NCBI RefSeq assembly: GCF_000633635.1
Contig: NZ_AYPQ01000002.1
Location: 609,643-673,642 of the forward strand
DNA from: Enterococcus crotali
GTDB taxonomy: Bacteria; Bacillota; Bacilli; Lactobacillales; Enterococcaceae
Length of the DNA stretch: 64,000 nt
Reading direction: 5' to 3'
Shown: piece after piece, positions 1-7,945 of the stretch
Position numbering within the stretch: position 1 is the stretch's first letter
Layout: every line of letters starts with the position of its first letter
Position numbers and translations under genes: made by a program
Notes under the pieces: model-generated
The model's database searches: none
What the model saw: only the letters and a program-made list of their open reading frames with translations
Told to the model about the DNA's origin: nothing

Positions 1-7
1 GTATATA

Positions 8-49
8 AAAAAGAACAAGAACAGCTGAGAGGCTGTTCTTGTTCTTTTT
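8..49 (-). terminator. Rho-independent terminator
   Basis: An 18-bp perfect inverted repeat (8-25 against 32-49) encloses a 6-base loop, with A-rich and T-rich flanks on the two sides. It follows the last minus-strand coding fragment directly, and its symmetry would let it work in both directions. Confidence 0.8.
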
Positions 50-50
50 G

Positions 51-266
51 TTATTTATTGTTGTTGTAATACCATTGAGCGAATTCTAGGATTTCTTTAT
101 CGGAATAATCTAGGCTTTTCTCTCTAGTAAAATACACATAGTTTCTTGATGTTATTTCTACACCTTGTTCTCCTAAATCTTCTTCCATTTTTTGATCTTC
201 ATTGTTAACTATCTCTACTGCATTTTTTATTATTCTATTGATTTTTGTTATAGTACCATTGTGCAA
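51..266 (-). pseudogene. Truncated tandem duplicate of the adjacent lipoprotein
   Basis: This 71-codon open frame resembles the two ends of the neighbouring lipoprotein joined together. From about residue 26 it has KMEEDLGEQGVEI, then YFTREKSLDYSDKEILEFAQWYYN. The upstream gene has EMEEDLEEKGVEI and YFTREKGIDY, and later SDKEILEFAQWYY. The central 80 or so residues of the upstream protein are missing, and there is no signal peptide and no clear ribosome-binding site. The first residues are only the out-of-frame read of the upstream gene's 3' end. I read it as a decayed partial duplication. A translated short protein is possible but not supported by start signals. Confidence 0.6.
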
Positions 267-722
267 ACTCTAAGATTTCTTTGTCAGAATGGTCTAGACT
301 TTTGAGAACTTTAGCCATGTCATTTATACTAGTGTTATCTACCGATGACTCAACTATCCTTCCTTTACTCACTTCATAATATAGAGTGTCTTTATCTTTC
401 CCACTAATATTTCCCTTTAATCTGAGCATAATATTACGAATTTCATCTGGGTCATGCAACACATCAAACGTCATATCAAAATAATCATAGTCTATTCCTT
501 TTTCTCTAGTAAAATATAAACTGTCATCTATACTATTGATATTAATTTCTACGCCTTTTTCCTCTAAGTCCTCTTCCATTTCTTTCATTTTCTTATCTTT
601 TTTGTAGAAGAATCTTCTGTGCTTACGGCTGTTTCTTTTTTTGAATTTTTCCCTGTAGAACCACATGCGCTTAGTCCTAGAAGTGCTATTAATGTTAATA
701 CAAATACTATTGTTTTTTTCAT
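235..722 (-). pseudogene. Small lipoprotein, frameshifted in an A-run
   Basis: Translation from the ATG at 722, behind a GGAGGAG site, gives a lipoprotein signal peptide with lipobox LSAC and Cys20. The frame ends early (TKKIRK-stop). The remainder continues one frame over as KKDKKMKEMEEDLEEKG to the stop at 235. The two frames meet at six A residues (plus strand 598-603); one extra A would give a single 162-residue protein. The mature part is charged, with no family I recognise. It may be a real frameshift, slipped-strand phase variation or a consensus error. Eight other genes in this window have similar one-base losses, so error is the leading explanation. Confidence 0.7.
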
Positions 723-830
723 TTTCTCCTCCTGTAACGTAAAAATAACTATTTGTATTTTAACATATATTACTATAGAAAGAAACTCATTTTATGGTTA
801 ATATCTAGTATCAGTTTACGCCTTAGATAC

Positions 831-3800
831 TTATCTTAAATATCGACTCGCACGTTTCATCATATAATCAGCATTTCCGCTAACGACATTTTGCGTTACT
901 TTATTTGAATTGTTAGTTGTATGAGTAATGTTGTTAATAACTGTCGAAACATCGGGGATCCGCATTGACTGAGTATTAAATCTACCTGTCAATGCACTGA
1001 ATGCTCCACGAACATCAAGATTGTTTACTTTATTCATAAAATCAAGCCCAAATGTATGAACTGCAGCTTTGCGCTGTACGAATTCGCCAGGTGTTAACAT
1101 CGCTGGTACAGTATCTGTACCTTTCTTCTTAAAAATACCCGCTAACCCACCAGAAGCATGAAACTCGACTTCGCCACCTTGTGATTTAGTTGTTGCTGCT
1201 TTAACATTACTAAGCTCTTCGTTAATTGCTGTAGCCATTCCTCTGATTCCTTCTTTGAAACCATCAATTAAAGATGTTCCTAGTGTATTTCCTAGTGTGT
1301 TAAGAGGTACAGAAAATTGTGCTCTAGATTCTTCTGTTGTAATCTTGTTAATTGCATCTGTTAGTGATGAAATCATACTTGCTACGCCCTCTGCAAAACC
1401 TGTTTTTAGGTTTTCACCGTAGGTTCTACCAATTCCTGTAAATTCCTCATATTTCAATTTGAGATCTGAAATAAGTGTGTTAACTTTTTCCATAATTGCT
1501 CCTGTTGGATTAATCTCATTGAATTTATTTAACAGACTATTAGCGTAACTAGTTCCAACCACTTCAAAATCTCCTTTTAGCGTTGCTAGTTGCTCGACCA
1601 TATTACTAAAAGCTGTTATACTATTTTGAATGGATTCCACATTACCTATGTCCTTAGTATCAATAATAAATTGTCTGATTTGATTTAAACACTTAGTCAG
1701 AGCTAATAGTTTTTGATTGAGTAATTCTGGATCAATCGAAGAATTTGTTATTTTATCAATTTCTGTCATTAATTTTGTTATTTGTTCTATTTTTGCTTTT
1801 GTAGTTCTGGCAGTTTCTGTAAAGTTTTTATCATTGGATTTAGAATTACCACTTGTGGTACCTTCCTGTAGTGGTCCAATAAATTCAAAATTAAACTGCG
1901 TAAGACTCTGAACTGCACTTTTAAGATGTCCGAGTGTTTTCTTAAACTCCTCTATTTTTTCTTCATTGAATGTAAATCCTAATGCCGTTTCAAGTTGTTT
2001 ACCCAAATTATTCAATTCTGTTATTTTGGCAACTGCATCTGTAACTGTTTTTTGCATTTTTTCCCATTCGGTAAATTTTAATGCTTCGCCATTCTCGTCA
2101 ACTAAAAGTTCTTTTGTTAACACTTCGCGCAATGCAGTTGAAATGTTATTCATTGTATCTCTAAAAGTCTCCAGTTTTCCAGTATCGAATCCAAAGCTTA
2201 GTGCTGTCTTCAACTGTTCTCCCAAAACGTTAAGTCTCCCCAACTTATCAATGGCTTGCTGAACATCTACTTCCATTTTTTCCCAACTAGGAATTTTACT
2301 TGCTTTACCTTTCTCATCTTTAGGAATTAAATCTGCTGTCAATATTTCTTGAATTGCTAATGAAATATTAGCCATGGTCGTCTTGAAATTATCCAGAGCT
2401 GCTGTATCAAAAGTAAAGGTTAGAGCTTTTTCAAGATGAGTAATTAATTGATTGATAAGCCCGGCTTTTTCTACTGTGTCATTTAACGCAGTAGAATCTA
2501 GATTCATATCCAGATCTATTTGTTCAAAATCTTTTATTATATCCTGAATATCATCGAGTTTAGTTTTAATATCACTAAAATTCAAATCTACTTCTTGTAT
2601 TTTATATAGTTCATTTGCAATATTGGCTAGATTGGCTACATATTTTTTGGCCTTTTCTGTAATTTCAGTATCAATATTCCCGCCATCAAAAGCTCGTTTT
2701 ACATCATCAAACCAACCTTTTGTTTGAGTAAAATATTCAAAGGTCTTCTGAATAGATTCGATCTTTGTTTTTAACCTTGCTGGATCTGTTATCTCAGTTT
2801 TTTCAAGTTGTTCAATTGCTTTGGCTACAGAAACTAAATTTCCCACCGCTTCTGCCGCATCTTTTCCAATATTAGTATCCGTTTTTCCTCCATTGAAAAA
2901 TTGGTCGAATTCTTTAAGGAACCCTACTCCTTTTTTCAAGTATTCAAAGACACTTTGAATTTCATTGATTTTCGTTTCAATATTCGCAGGAATCGTAATA
3001 TCCTCAAACTTTTGTAATTCTGTTCCTACTTTCGCTAGCTTGATAACACCTTCTGCTACAACTGCTGTATTCAAAGCGCCAACGGCATTCTTGAATAGAT
3101 CTACAACATTTCCTAGGTTAGCTGCAGTGAAATAACCGATGGCTGTCGCAACTGATTCTATTTTTCCTTTGATGCTTGAGGTATCATCTGGGACTTTTTG
3201 ATCCAACTGATTTAGGGCTTCTGAAACATGCATCAATTCTTCTGCTACTAGAAAGACTGTTGCTAAACCTGCCCCAGCGACCAATGCGCCAATACCCGAA
3301 GAAACCAAGGCACCGACAACTCCGACTAGAACGCTCATGCCTCCGATCGCTATTCCGATATTAGCTAATTTGGCTGCAACATTGGCAATATCATCTGGAA
3401 CTTTTTCATCAATTTGTTTCATTGCTTCGGCTGATTTTGTCAGGAGATTGATCATCTCACCTATTGAAGCAAGACCTGCCAGTGCTGCAAGAGGATTTTT
3501 TTCAGCTAGTTTACCGACTATCCCTACCAGAAGTCCCATTCCACCTAAGGCCACACCCATAGCTAATAATTTGCCAGCAAAACTACCAAAATCACCCGGT
3601 ATTTTTGCCACTATTTGATTCATTGCTTCAGCTGTTTCACCTAATAAACCACTAAGGTCACGGATCATTTTAAAACCAGCTTTAGCGTCTTTAGGGTGGT
3701 CTTTTGCTAATTTACCAGCGATTGCTACTAATACACCCATTCCACCGATTGCAAGACCCATACTCCCTAAACGCGAACCCATTTCTCCTAAATTGGATGG

Positions 3801-5243
3801 AACCTTTGCAGCAATTTGACTCATGGTTTCAGCCGCTTCTTCTAGTAATTTGCCGATTTCTCGGATCATCTGGAACCCTTTTTTCGCTTCTTTGGGATTG
3901 TCTTTAGCCAATTTACCAGCTATAGCTATTAACACACCCATTCCACCAATTGCGATGCCCATACTTCCTAAGCGGGAGCCCATTTCTCCCAAATCGGATG
4001 GCACTTTTGCAGCGATTTGGCTCATCGTTTCAGCTGCTTCTTCTAATAATTTACCGATTTCTCGGATTATTTGGAATCCTTTTTTCGCTTCTTTAGGATT
4101 ATCTTGAGCTAATTTTCCAGCGATTCCTACTAATACGCCCATTCCGGTTATCGCAATGCCCATGCTTCCTAAACGAGAGCCCATTTCTCCTAAATCGGAT
4201 GGCACTTTTGCAGCGATTTGACTCATCGTTTCAGCTGCTTCTTCTAATAATTTACCGATTTCTCGGATTATTTGGAACCCTTTTTTCGCTTCTTTGGGAT
4301 TGTCTTGAGCTAATTGTCCGGCGATTCCTACCAGTACACCCATTCCTACGATAGCAATGCCCATGCTTCCTAAGCGAGAGCCCATTTCTCCTAAATCGGA
4401 TGGCACTTTTGCAGCAATTTGACTCATCGTTTCGGCCGCTTCTTCTAGTAATTTGCCGATTTCTCGAATTATTTGGAATCCTTTTTTTGCTTCTTTGGGA
4501 TTATCTTGGGCTAATTTCCCGGCGATTCCTACCAGTACACCCATTCCTACGATAGCGATCCCCATATTTCCTAAGCGAGCGCCCATTGACCCTAAATCGG
4601 ATGGTACTTTTGTGGCGATTTGGCTCATCGTTTCGGCTGCTTCTTCTAATAGTTTGCCAATATCTCGAATCGTTTTAAATCCTGTTTTTGCTACTTTTGC
4701 ATCGCTACTTGCTAACTTTCCAGCTATCGCTACTAATGCACCCATTCCTACGATAGCGATGCCCATATTTCCTAAACGAGCGCCCATTGACCCTAAATCG
4801 GATGGCACTTTTGTGGCGATTTGGCTCATTGTTTCGGCTGCTTCTTCTAATTGTTTGCCAATATCTCGAATCGTTTTAAAACCCGTTTGGGCTTTTTTTC
4901 CATCGCCACTTGCTAATGCACCAGCTATAACCGCTAAGGTCCCCATTCCTACTATAGCGATCCCCATATTTCCTAATTTCGGCCCAATTTTGCTTAAATC
5001 TGATGGCACTTTATCGTTGACTTCTTTGAGCGCTGTTGCCCCTGATTCTATGGATTTAGCTGCATCTTCTATAAAACGGAATCCTTTAAATTCACTTAGG
5101 CTTTTTTCAAGTTTTTTAACACTTGATTGGACTTTACTTTTCTCTATTTTTAATTGTTTGATTTTACTGTCTATTTTAGAAAGCTGTTTTGCGATTTCTT
5201 CAGAGTTGGATTTCATATCTATTGATATTTTTTCTATTGCCAC
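831..5243 (-). CDS. Tape-measure-like tail protein with 67-residue repeats
   Basis: This 1470-residue protein starts at GTG 5243 behind a strong AGGAGG. Residues 1-60 are a charged coiled coil. From residue 78 there are eight 67-residue repeats (consensus features PSDLG.MG.RLG.MGIAI and LLEEAAETMSQIA, each with a Gly-rich hydrophobic stretch), followed by two degenerate units. Residues 750-1200 are long helical segments with a second, weaker repeat (LTFTFDTAALDNF, LSFGFDTGKLETF, LGFTFNEEKIEEF). The C-terminus has GTDTVPAMLTPGEFVQRKAA, a hallmark of phage tape measures. In the family, length sets tail length and hydrophobic segments support DNA passage. Its place downstream of a tail-chaperone pair agrees, though a plus-strand lipoprotein gene lies between. 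No baseplate (Dit/Tal) gene follows inside the window. Confidence 0.85.
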   Translation of the reverse strand: MAIEKISIDMKSNSEEIAKQLSKIDSKIKQLKIEKSKVQSSVKKLEKSLSEFKGFRFIEDAAKSIESGATALKEVNDKVPSDLSKIGPKLGNMGIAIVGMGTLAVIAGALASGDGKKAQTGFKTIRDIGKQLEEAAETMSQIATKVPSDLGSMGARLGNMGIAIVGMGALVAIAGKLASSDAKVAKTGFKTIRDIGKLLEEAAETMSQIATKVPSDLGSMGARLGNMGIAIVGMGVLVGIAGKLAQDNPKEAKKGFQIIREIGKLLEEAAETMSQIAAKVPSDLGEMGSRLGSMGIAIVGMGVLVGIAGQLAQDNPKEAKKGFQIIREIGKLLEEAAETMSQIAAKVPSDLGEMGSRLGSMGIAITGMGVLVGIAGKLAQDNPKEAKKGFQIIREIGKLLEEAAETMSQIAAKVPSDLGEMGSRLGSMGIAIGGMGVLIAIAGKLAKDNPKEAKKGFQMIREIGKLLEEAAETMSQIAAKVPSNLGEMGSRLGSMGLAIGGMGVLVAIAGKLAKDHPKDAKAGFKMIRDLSGLLGETAEAMNQIVAKIPGDFGSFAGKLLAMGVALGGMGLLVGIVGKLAEKNPLAALAGLASIGEMINLLTKSAEAMKQIDEKVPDDIANVAAKLANIGIAIGGMSVLVGVVGALVSSGIGALVAGAGLATVFLVAEELMHVSEALNQLDQKVPDDTSSIKGKIESVATAIGYFTAANLGNVVDLFKNAVGALNTAVVAEGVIKLAKVGTELQKFEDITIPANIETKINEIQSVFEYLKKGVGFLKEFDQFFNGGKTDTNIGKDAAEAVGNLVSVAKAIEQLEKTEITDPARLKTKIESIQKTFEYFTQTKGWFDDVKRAFDGGNIDTEITEKAKKYVANLANIANELYKIQEVDLNFSDIKTKLDDIQDIIKDFEQIDLDMNLDSTALNDTVEKAGLINQLITHLEKALTFTFDTAALDNFKTTMANISLAIQEILTADLIPKDEKGKASKIPSWEKMEVDVQQAIDKLGRLNVLGEQLKTALSFGFDTGKLETFRDTMNNISTALREVLTKELLVDENGEALKFTEWEKMQKTVTDAVAKITELNNLGKQLETALGFTFNEEKIEEFKKTLGHLKSAVQSLTQFNFEFIGPLQEGTTSGNSKSNDKNFTETARTTKAKIEQITKLMTEIDKITNSSIDPELLNQKLLALTKCLNQIRQFIIDTKDIGNVESIQNSITAFSNMVEQLATLKGDFEVVGTSYANSLLNKFNEINPTGAIMEKVNTLISDLKLKYEEFTGIGRTYGENLKTGFAEGVASMISSLTDAINKITTEESRAQFSVPLNTLGNTLGTSLIDGFKEGIRGMATAINEELSNVKAATTKSQGGEVEFHASGGLAGIFKKKGTDTVPAMLTPGEFVQRKAAVHTFGLDFMNKVNNLDVRGAFSALTGRFNTQSMRIPDVSTVINNITHTTNNSNKVTQNVVSGNADYMMKRASRYLR
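3405..5012 (-). repeat. Tandem 201-bp coding repeats in the tape-measure gene
   Basis: Eight in-frame units of exactly 67 codons (201 bp). The middle units (3 to 6, about 3.8-4.6 kb) are nearly identical in DNA, and identity falls towards both ends. That gradient is expected when unequal recombination homogenises the centre of an array. Confidence 0.85.
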
Positions 5244-5294
5244 TCTGCCGCCTCCTTTCTTATTTTGTTATATGGATCTTTTTCTGATGCTAAA

Positions 5295-5325
5295 CAAAAA
5301 GCATAGCAACAAGCTCATGCTTTTT
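5295..5325. terminator. Symmetrical hairpin upstream of the tape-measure gene
   Basis: AAAAAGCAT and ATGCTTTTT pair around a 12-base loop, with U-rich tracts on either strand. It lies 50-80 bases upstream of the GTG start, so it could be a leader attenuator or an intergenic terminator. From 5326 to 5773 I see no gene, only AT-rich sequence that must contain the promoter of the divergent lipoprotein. Confidence 0.45.
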
Positions 5326-5773
5326 CTAACTATTATATTTTTTATCTTTCTAGTATTCACTTATCACTTCTTTCACAGAATATTTTCTCTAAACTAAGAC
5401 TAAAGACTGGATATATCTACGTCTTTACTCACAATGGAAAAATAGAGAAGTCACATTATTAAAGACAAAAATAACACGTCTTTTAAACCAATAAAAAATG
5501 CTGATAGATCTTTTACTATCAACAGATATTATAACTATTTACTGATAATACTATTCTATAGCAGAATTCAGATCTGAAAGTTCGGAAATTGTTCAAAATA
5601 TACTTCTTTATAGATTATGTGTACGCTTATCCGAACATGACTAGATTCATCATTAGTTTTTGTTATTTATTTACTGATATTATACTCAAAACGTGCTATT
5701 ATTATATCTATGAGTAATTTTATTAATTTTTAGTTCCTGCAATATACATGTTTTACAGAAATGAGGATTTAAC

Positions 5774-6484
5774 ATGAAAAAATTGAACATTATAGGGTTC
5801 TTTTTGTTAGGTAGTTTAATATTAACTGCCTGTGAAAACTCTAGTAATACTTCTTCTCCCAACAAATCTGTTGAAAAAACTACTCAAACTAAACAAACAA
5901 CTAGTGAACATTCTGTTGATGAAATAAGTAGTTTAGAAAATCTAGATATAGCTATGGAAAAACTCAAAACCGGAGACATCACCGAAATTTCCGGCAGTGA
6001 CTTTATTGTTGGAGAAGATATTGAGCCTGGACGTTATATTATCAAACCGGCTGATGGAGAAACAGTACAGTTTAAAATTCATAACAAAAACGGAAATTTT
6101 GAACTGTACAATCTCGGTATAACAATCCCGATGCTTAAATCTTTTAAATTAGAAAAAGGCGATCGAATTGAATTAACTGTTAAAAAAAATAGAATAGAGG
6201 CTGAACTTTTAGAGGATAATCTTTCCAACCTCTCTAAGGGGGAAACTGCCTATATTTCAGGTGGTGAAACTATAGTAGGAGAAGATCTTCCAGCTGGACA
6301 GTACACATTTAAACCAATGGAAGATAAAGGAACACAATTCAAAATCTATCATAGTAATGGTGAATCTCAAGTATATAATCTGGGTATAACTATTAACGAA
6401 CTCAAAGCATTTAAATTAGTCGATGGAGAGCGAATTGATTTAACCACTAAAAGAAATATATTAGAAGTGACACGAACTAAATAA
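5774..6484 (+). CDS. Lipoprotein with two tandem beta-rich domains
   Basis: This 236-residue protein has a lipoprotein signal (MKKLNIIGFFLLGSLILTAC, lipobox LTAC, Cys20), a Ser/Thr/Lys linker to about residue 55, and two homologous domains of about 70 residues. Domain 1 (about 74-145) and domain 2 (about 156-232) share the pattern ISG...IVGED..PG.Y..KP, then FKI...NG...YNLGIT, then LK.FKL..G.RI.LT. The spacing suggests a small beta-sandwich duplicated internally. It would be anchored outside the cell membrane. It lies on the opposite strand between the tail chaperones and the tape-measure gene, which is unusual for a tail operon. No known function is recognised; by position it could be a surface-exclusion or immunity factor, but that is speculation. 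Confidence 0.7.
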   Translation: MKKLNIIGFFLLGSLILTACENSSNTSSPNKSVEKTTQTKQTTSEHSVDEISSLENLDIAMEKLKTGDITEISGSDFIVGEDIEPGRYIIKPADGETVQFKIHNKNGNFELYNLGITIPMLKSFKLEKGDRIELTVKKNRIEAELLEDNLSNLSKGETAYISGGETIVGEDLPAGQYTFKPMEDKGTQFKIYHSNGESQVYNLGITINELKAFKLVDGERIDLTTKRNILEVTRTK

Positions 6485-6508
6485 AATTAAATACGTTTAA
6501 AAACAAAT

Positions 6509-6558
6509 AAAACTCTCTCATCCTTCCAATTCTATACCTCAAGGGATAAGAGAGTTTT
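6509..6558. terminator. Bidirectional terminator
   Basis: AAAACTCTCT (6509-6518) pairs with AGAGAGTTTT (6549-6558), with further inner pairing CATCC/GGGAT. It separates the convergent lipoprotein (plus) and tail-chaperone (minus) genes. Confidence 0.75.
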
Positions 6559-6591
6559 CTATATTTAAATTAGCATTACCACACAATGCAA

Positions 6592-6903
6592 CTAATCCGC
6601 CAAATCATCATTCGTATAAAACAAGACTGCATACTCTTTCGGCTTCTTAACTTTACGCTTCGTTTCATTTCCAAGCGATTTCCATTCAAGAAAATTACTG
6701 TAACTTTCTTCATTCGCATACTGCCCATATGCCACTAATAATTCAGCAACGCCCCAATCGTCTAAAATAAGATTCGGACGCTGCTTTAAGATTTTCGCGA
6801 CATAATGAGCCATATACGTATAAATATTCAAATTAGCAAAGAATGTTTCCGATTCTTTTTCTACTGAAGTCTCATTTTCACAAGCTTGTCTGTAGATTAA
6901 CCG
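6592..6903 (-). CDS. Tail assembly chaperone, GT-type extension made by -1 frameshift
   Basis: The frame -1 to the preceding chaperone gene is open from the slippery site at 6903-6909 to the stop at 6592. Read through, it adds RLIYRQACENET..., then a helical domain with LILDDWGVAELLVAYGQYANEESYSNFLEW. This resembles the T domain of siphophage gpGT proteins in size, position and its YG.YANE motif. A separate start would need the TTG at 6831, which has no good ribosome-binding site, so expression as a G-T fusion of about 287 residues is favoured. In lambda-like phages gpGT recruits the tail-tube subunit to the tape measure. Gene order here (tube, G, GT, tape measure) fits that role. Confidence 0.72.
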   Translation of the reverse strand, partial: RLIYRQACENETSVEKESETFFANLNIYTYMAHYVAKILKQRPNLILDDWGVAELLVAYGQYANEESYSNFLEWKSLGNETKRKVKKPKEYAVLFYTNDDLAD

Positions 6904-7454
6904 AAAAAAACATCTGCTTCGTTGAAGACTTCTGGATGATTTTCCATAATTTTGTTTAGGTTTTCGATCACAGAGAATGGCAGCATATACTCGCCCATCT
7001 GATCATCGATCCCTAAGAATGTTGCCACCAAATTGTAGATAGCTAGATGAATTTCATCACCTGCGCCTACAAAAACAGATAGTAATTCTTCTTTGCTAAA
7101 TTCTTCCATGTCCCCATTTTCCTTCAACTTATTGAAAAACGGGATAATTTTCATGATCGCATCAACAATTCTTAAATCGGAACGTGGTGTGATCGTTACA
7201 TCTCCAAATTCAACGCTGAACACATAATAAGATCCAACCTCTTTAGCACCTTCTGGCTTTTGCTCAAAATGCGTTTGAGGGACACGGAATTTCACACTAT
7301 AGTCAGCTTTTTTCACTCCGGTTTTATTTGCATCACCGACCACTGATACCTCTTGATCTTTTACCACTGCAAAAGGAGTATCATTTTCATTCGTTTTTTT
7401 CAAATTATTGCTGATCGCTAAAAAGTCAGCGGCTTTCATGCCTTTTTCTGTCAT
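6897..7454 (-). CDS. Tail assembly chaperone, G-type
   Basis: This is a 185-residue protein. The start is ATG 7454 (MTEKGMKAADFLA) behind AGGAGG; the open frame extends further upstream, but only through a non-coding repeat element. It is acidic at the C-terminus and ends ...EADVFFG just past a slippery heptamer. Its order after the probable major tail protein and before the tape measure, with a -1 frameshift at its 3' end, is the classic arrangement of siphophage tail chaperones. No catalytic motif is expected. The assignment rests mainly on context and the frameshift rather than on sequence similarity I can name. Confidence 0.7.
   Translation of the reverse strand: MTEKGMKAADFLAISNNLKKTNENDTPFAVVKDQEVSVVGDANKTGVKKADYSVKFRVPQTHFEQKPEGAKEVGSYYVFSVEFGDVTITPRSDLRIVDAIMKIIPFFNKLKENGDMEEFSKEELLSVFVGAGDEIHLAIYNLVATFLGIDDQMGEYMLPFSVIENLNKIMENHPEVFNEADVFFG
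6903..6909 (-). other. Programmed -1 ribosomal frameshift site (T TTT TTC)
   Basis: In the minus-strand message the last codons of the G-type gene are GTT TTT TTC GGT TAA. The heptamer T-TTT-TTC matches X-XXY-YYZ with correct phasing. The -1 frame downstream has no stop before 6592. Confidence 0.75.
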
Positions 7455-7469
7455 CACTGTTCCTCCTAA

Positions 7470-7940
7470 TTTTAAAAGCGTAATGAGCTGTTTAGTTTCG
7501 ATGAAAAATAGGAAAAAATAGGGATGGCGCTTTTTGCCATAATTATTTTTTATCTTTTTTCCGAGAAACTGGCTCATGTAGCTAGATAAGTTTTAAAAGC
7601 TGAAAGAGCTCGTTCAGCCTTGACTGGAAAATATGAGGGTGACGCTTTTAGTCACAATCATATTTTATCTTTTTCCCGAAAGGCTAGCTCTTGAAGCTAG
7701 ATAAGTTTAAAAGCTGAAAGAGCTCGTTCAGCCTTGACTGGAAAATATGAGGGTGACGCTTTTGGTCACAATCATATTTTATCTTTTTCCCGAAAGGCTA
7801 GCTCTTAAAGCTAGATAATTTTTAAAAGTGTAGCAGGCTTGTTCAGCTCCGACAGAACATATGAAAAATTAACTGAGGTGCTTTTTACCTCATTCAATTT
7901 TATCTTTTTTCCGAGGAGCTAGCCCGCCAAGCTAAATGAT
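7470..7940 (-). repeat. Four tandem copies of repeat family 1 (about 115-120 bp)
   Basis: Copies lie at about 7470-7590, 7591-7705, 7706-7818 and 7819-7940. On the plus strand each begins TTTTAAAAGC and ends near GCTAGATAA. In the transcript (minus) each can form three hairpins: CTAGCT...AGCTAG, an AT-rich stem AAAATATGA...TCATATTTT with inner GTGAC/GTCAC, and GGCTGAA...TTCAGC. Stem arms vary with compensation, so structure appears conserved. The last copy ends directly at the AGGAGG of the chaperone gene. The unit recurs at 9.4, 31.7 and 44.4 kb. Confidence 0.85.
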
Positions 7941-7945
7941 TTTTA

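Noticed and set aside
3405-5012. Regular repeats that might suggest a CRISPR array
   Set aside because: The unit is 201 bp, in frame and coding, with no short spacers.
4453-5397. A 314-codon plus-strand open frame opposite the tape-measure gene
   Set aside because: It mirrors the 201-bp repeats in antisense and has no start signals of its own. It is a by-product of the repeat composition.
6897-7577. Longer N-terminus for the tail chaperone
   Set aside because: The extra 41 codons lie in a repeat-family-1 unit. AGGAGG just before 7454 fixes the start.
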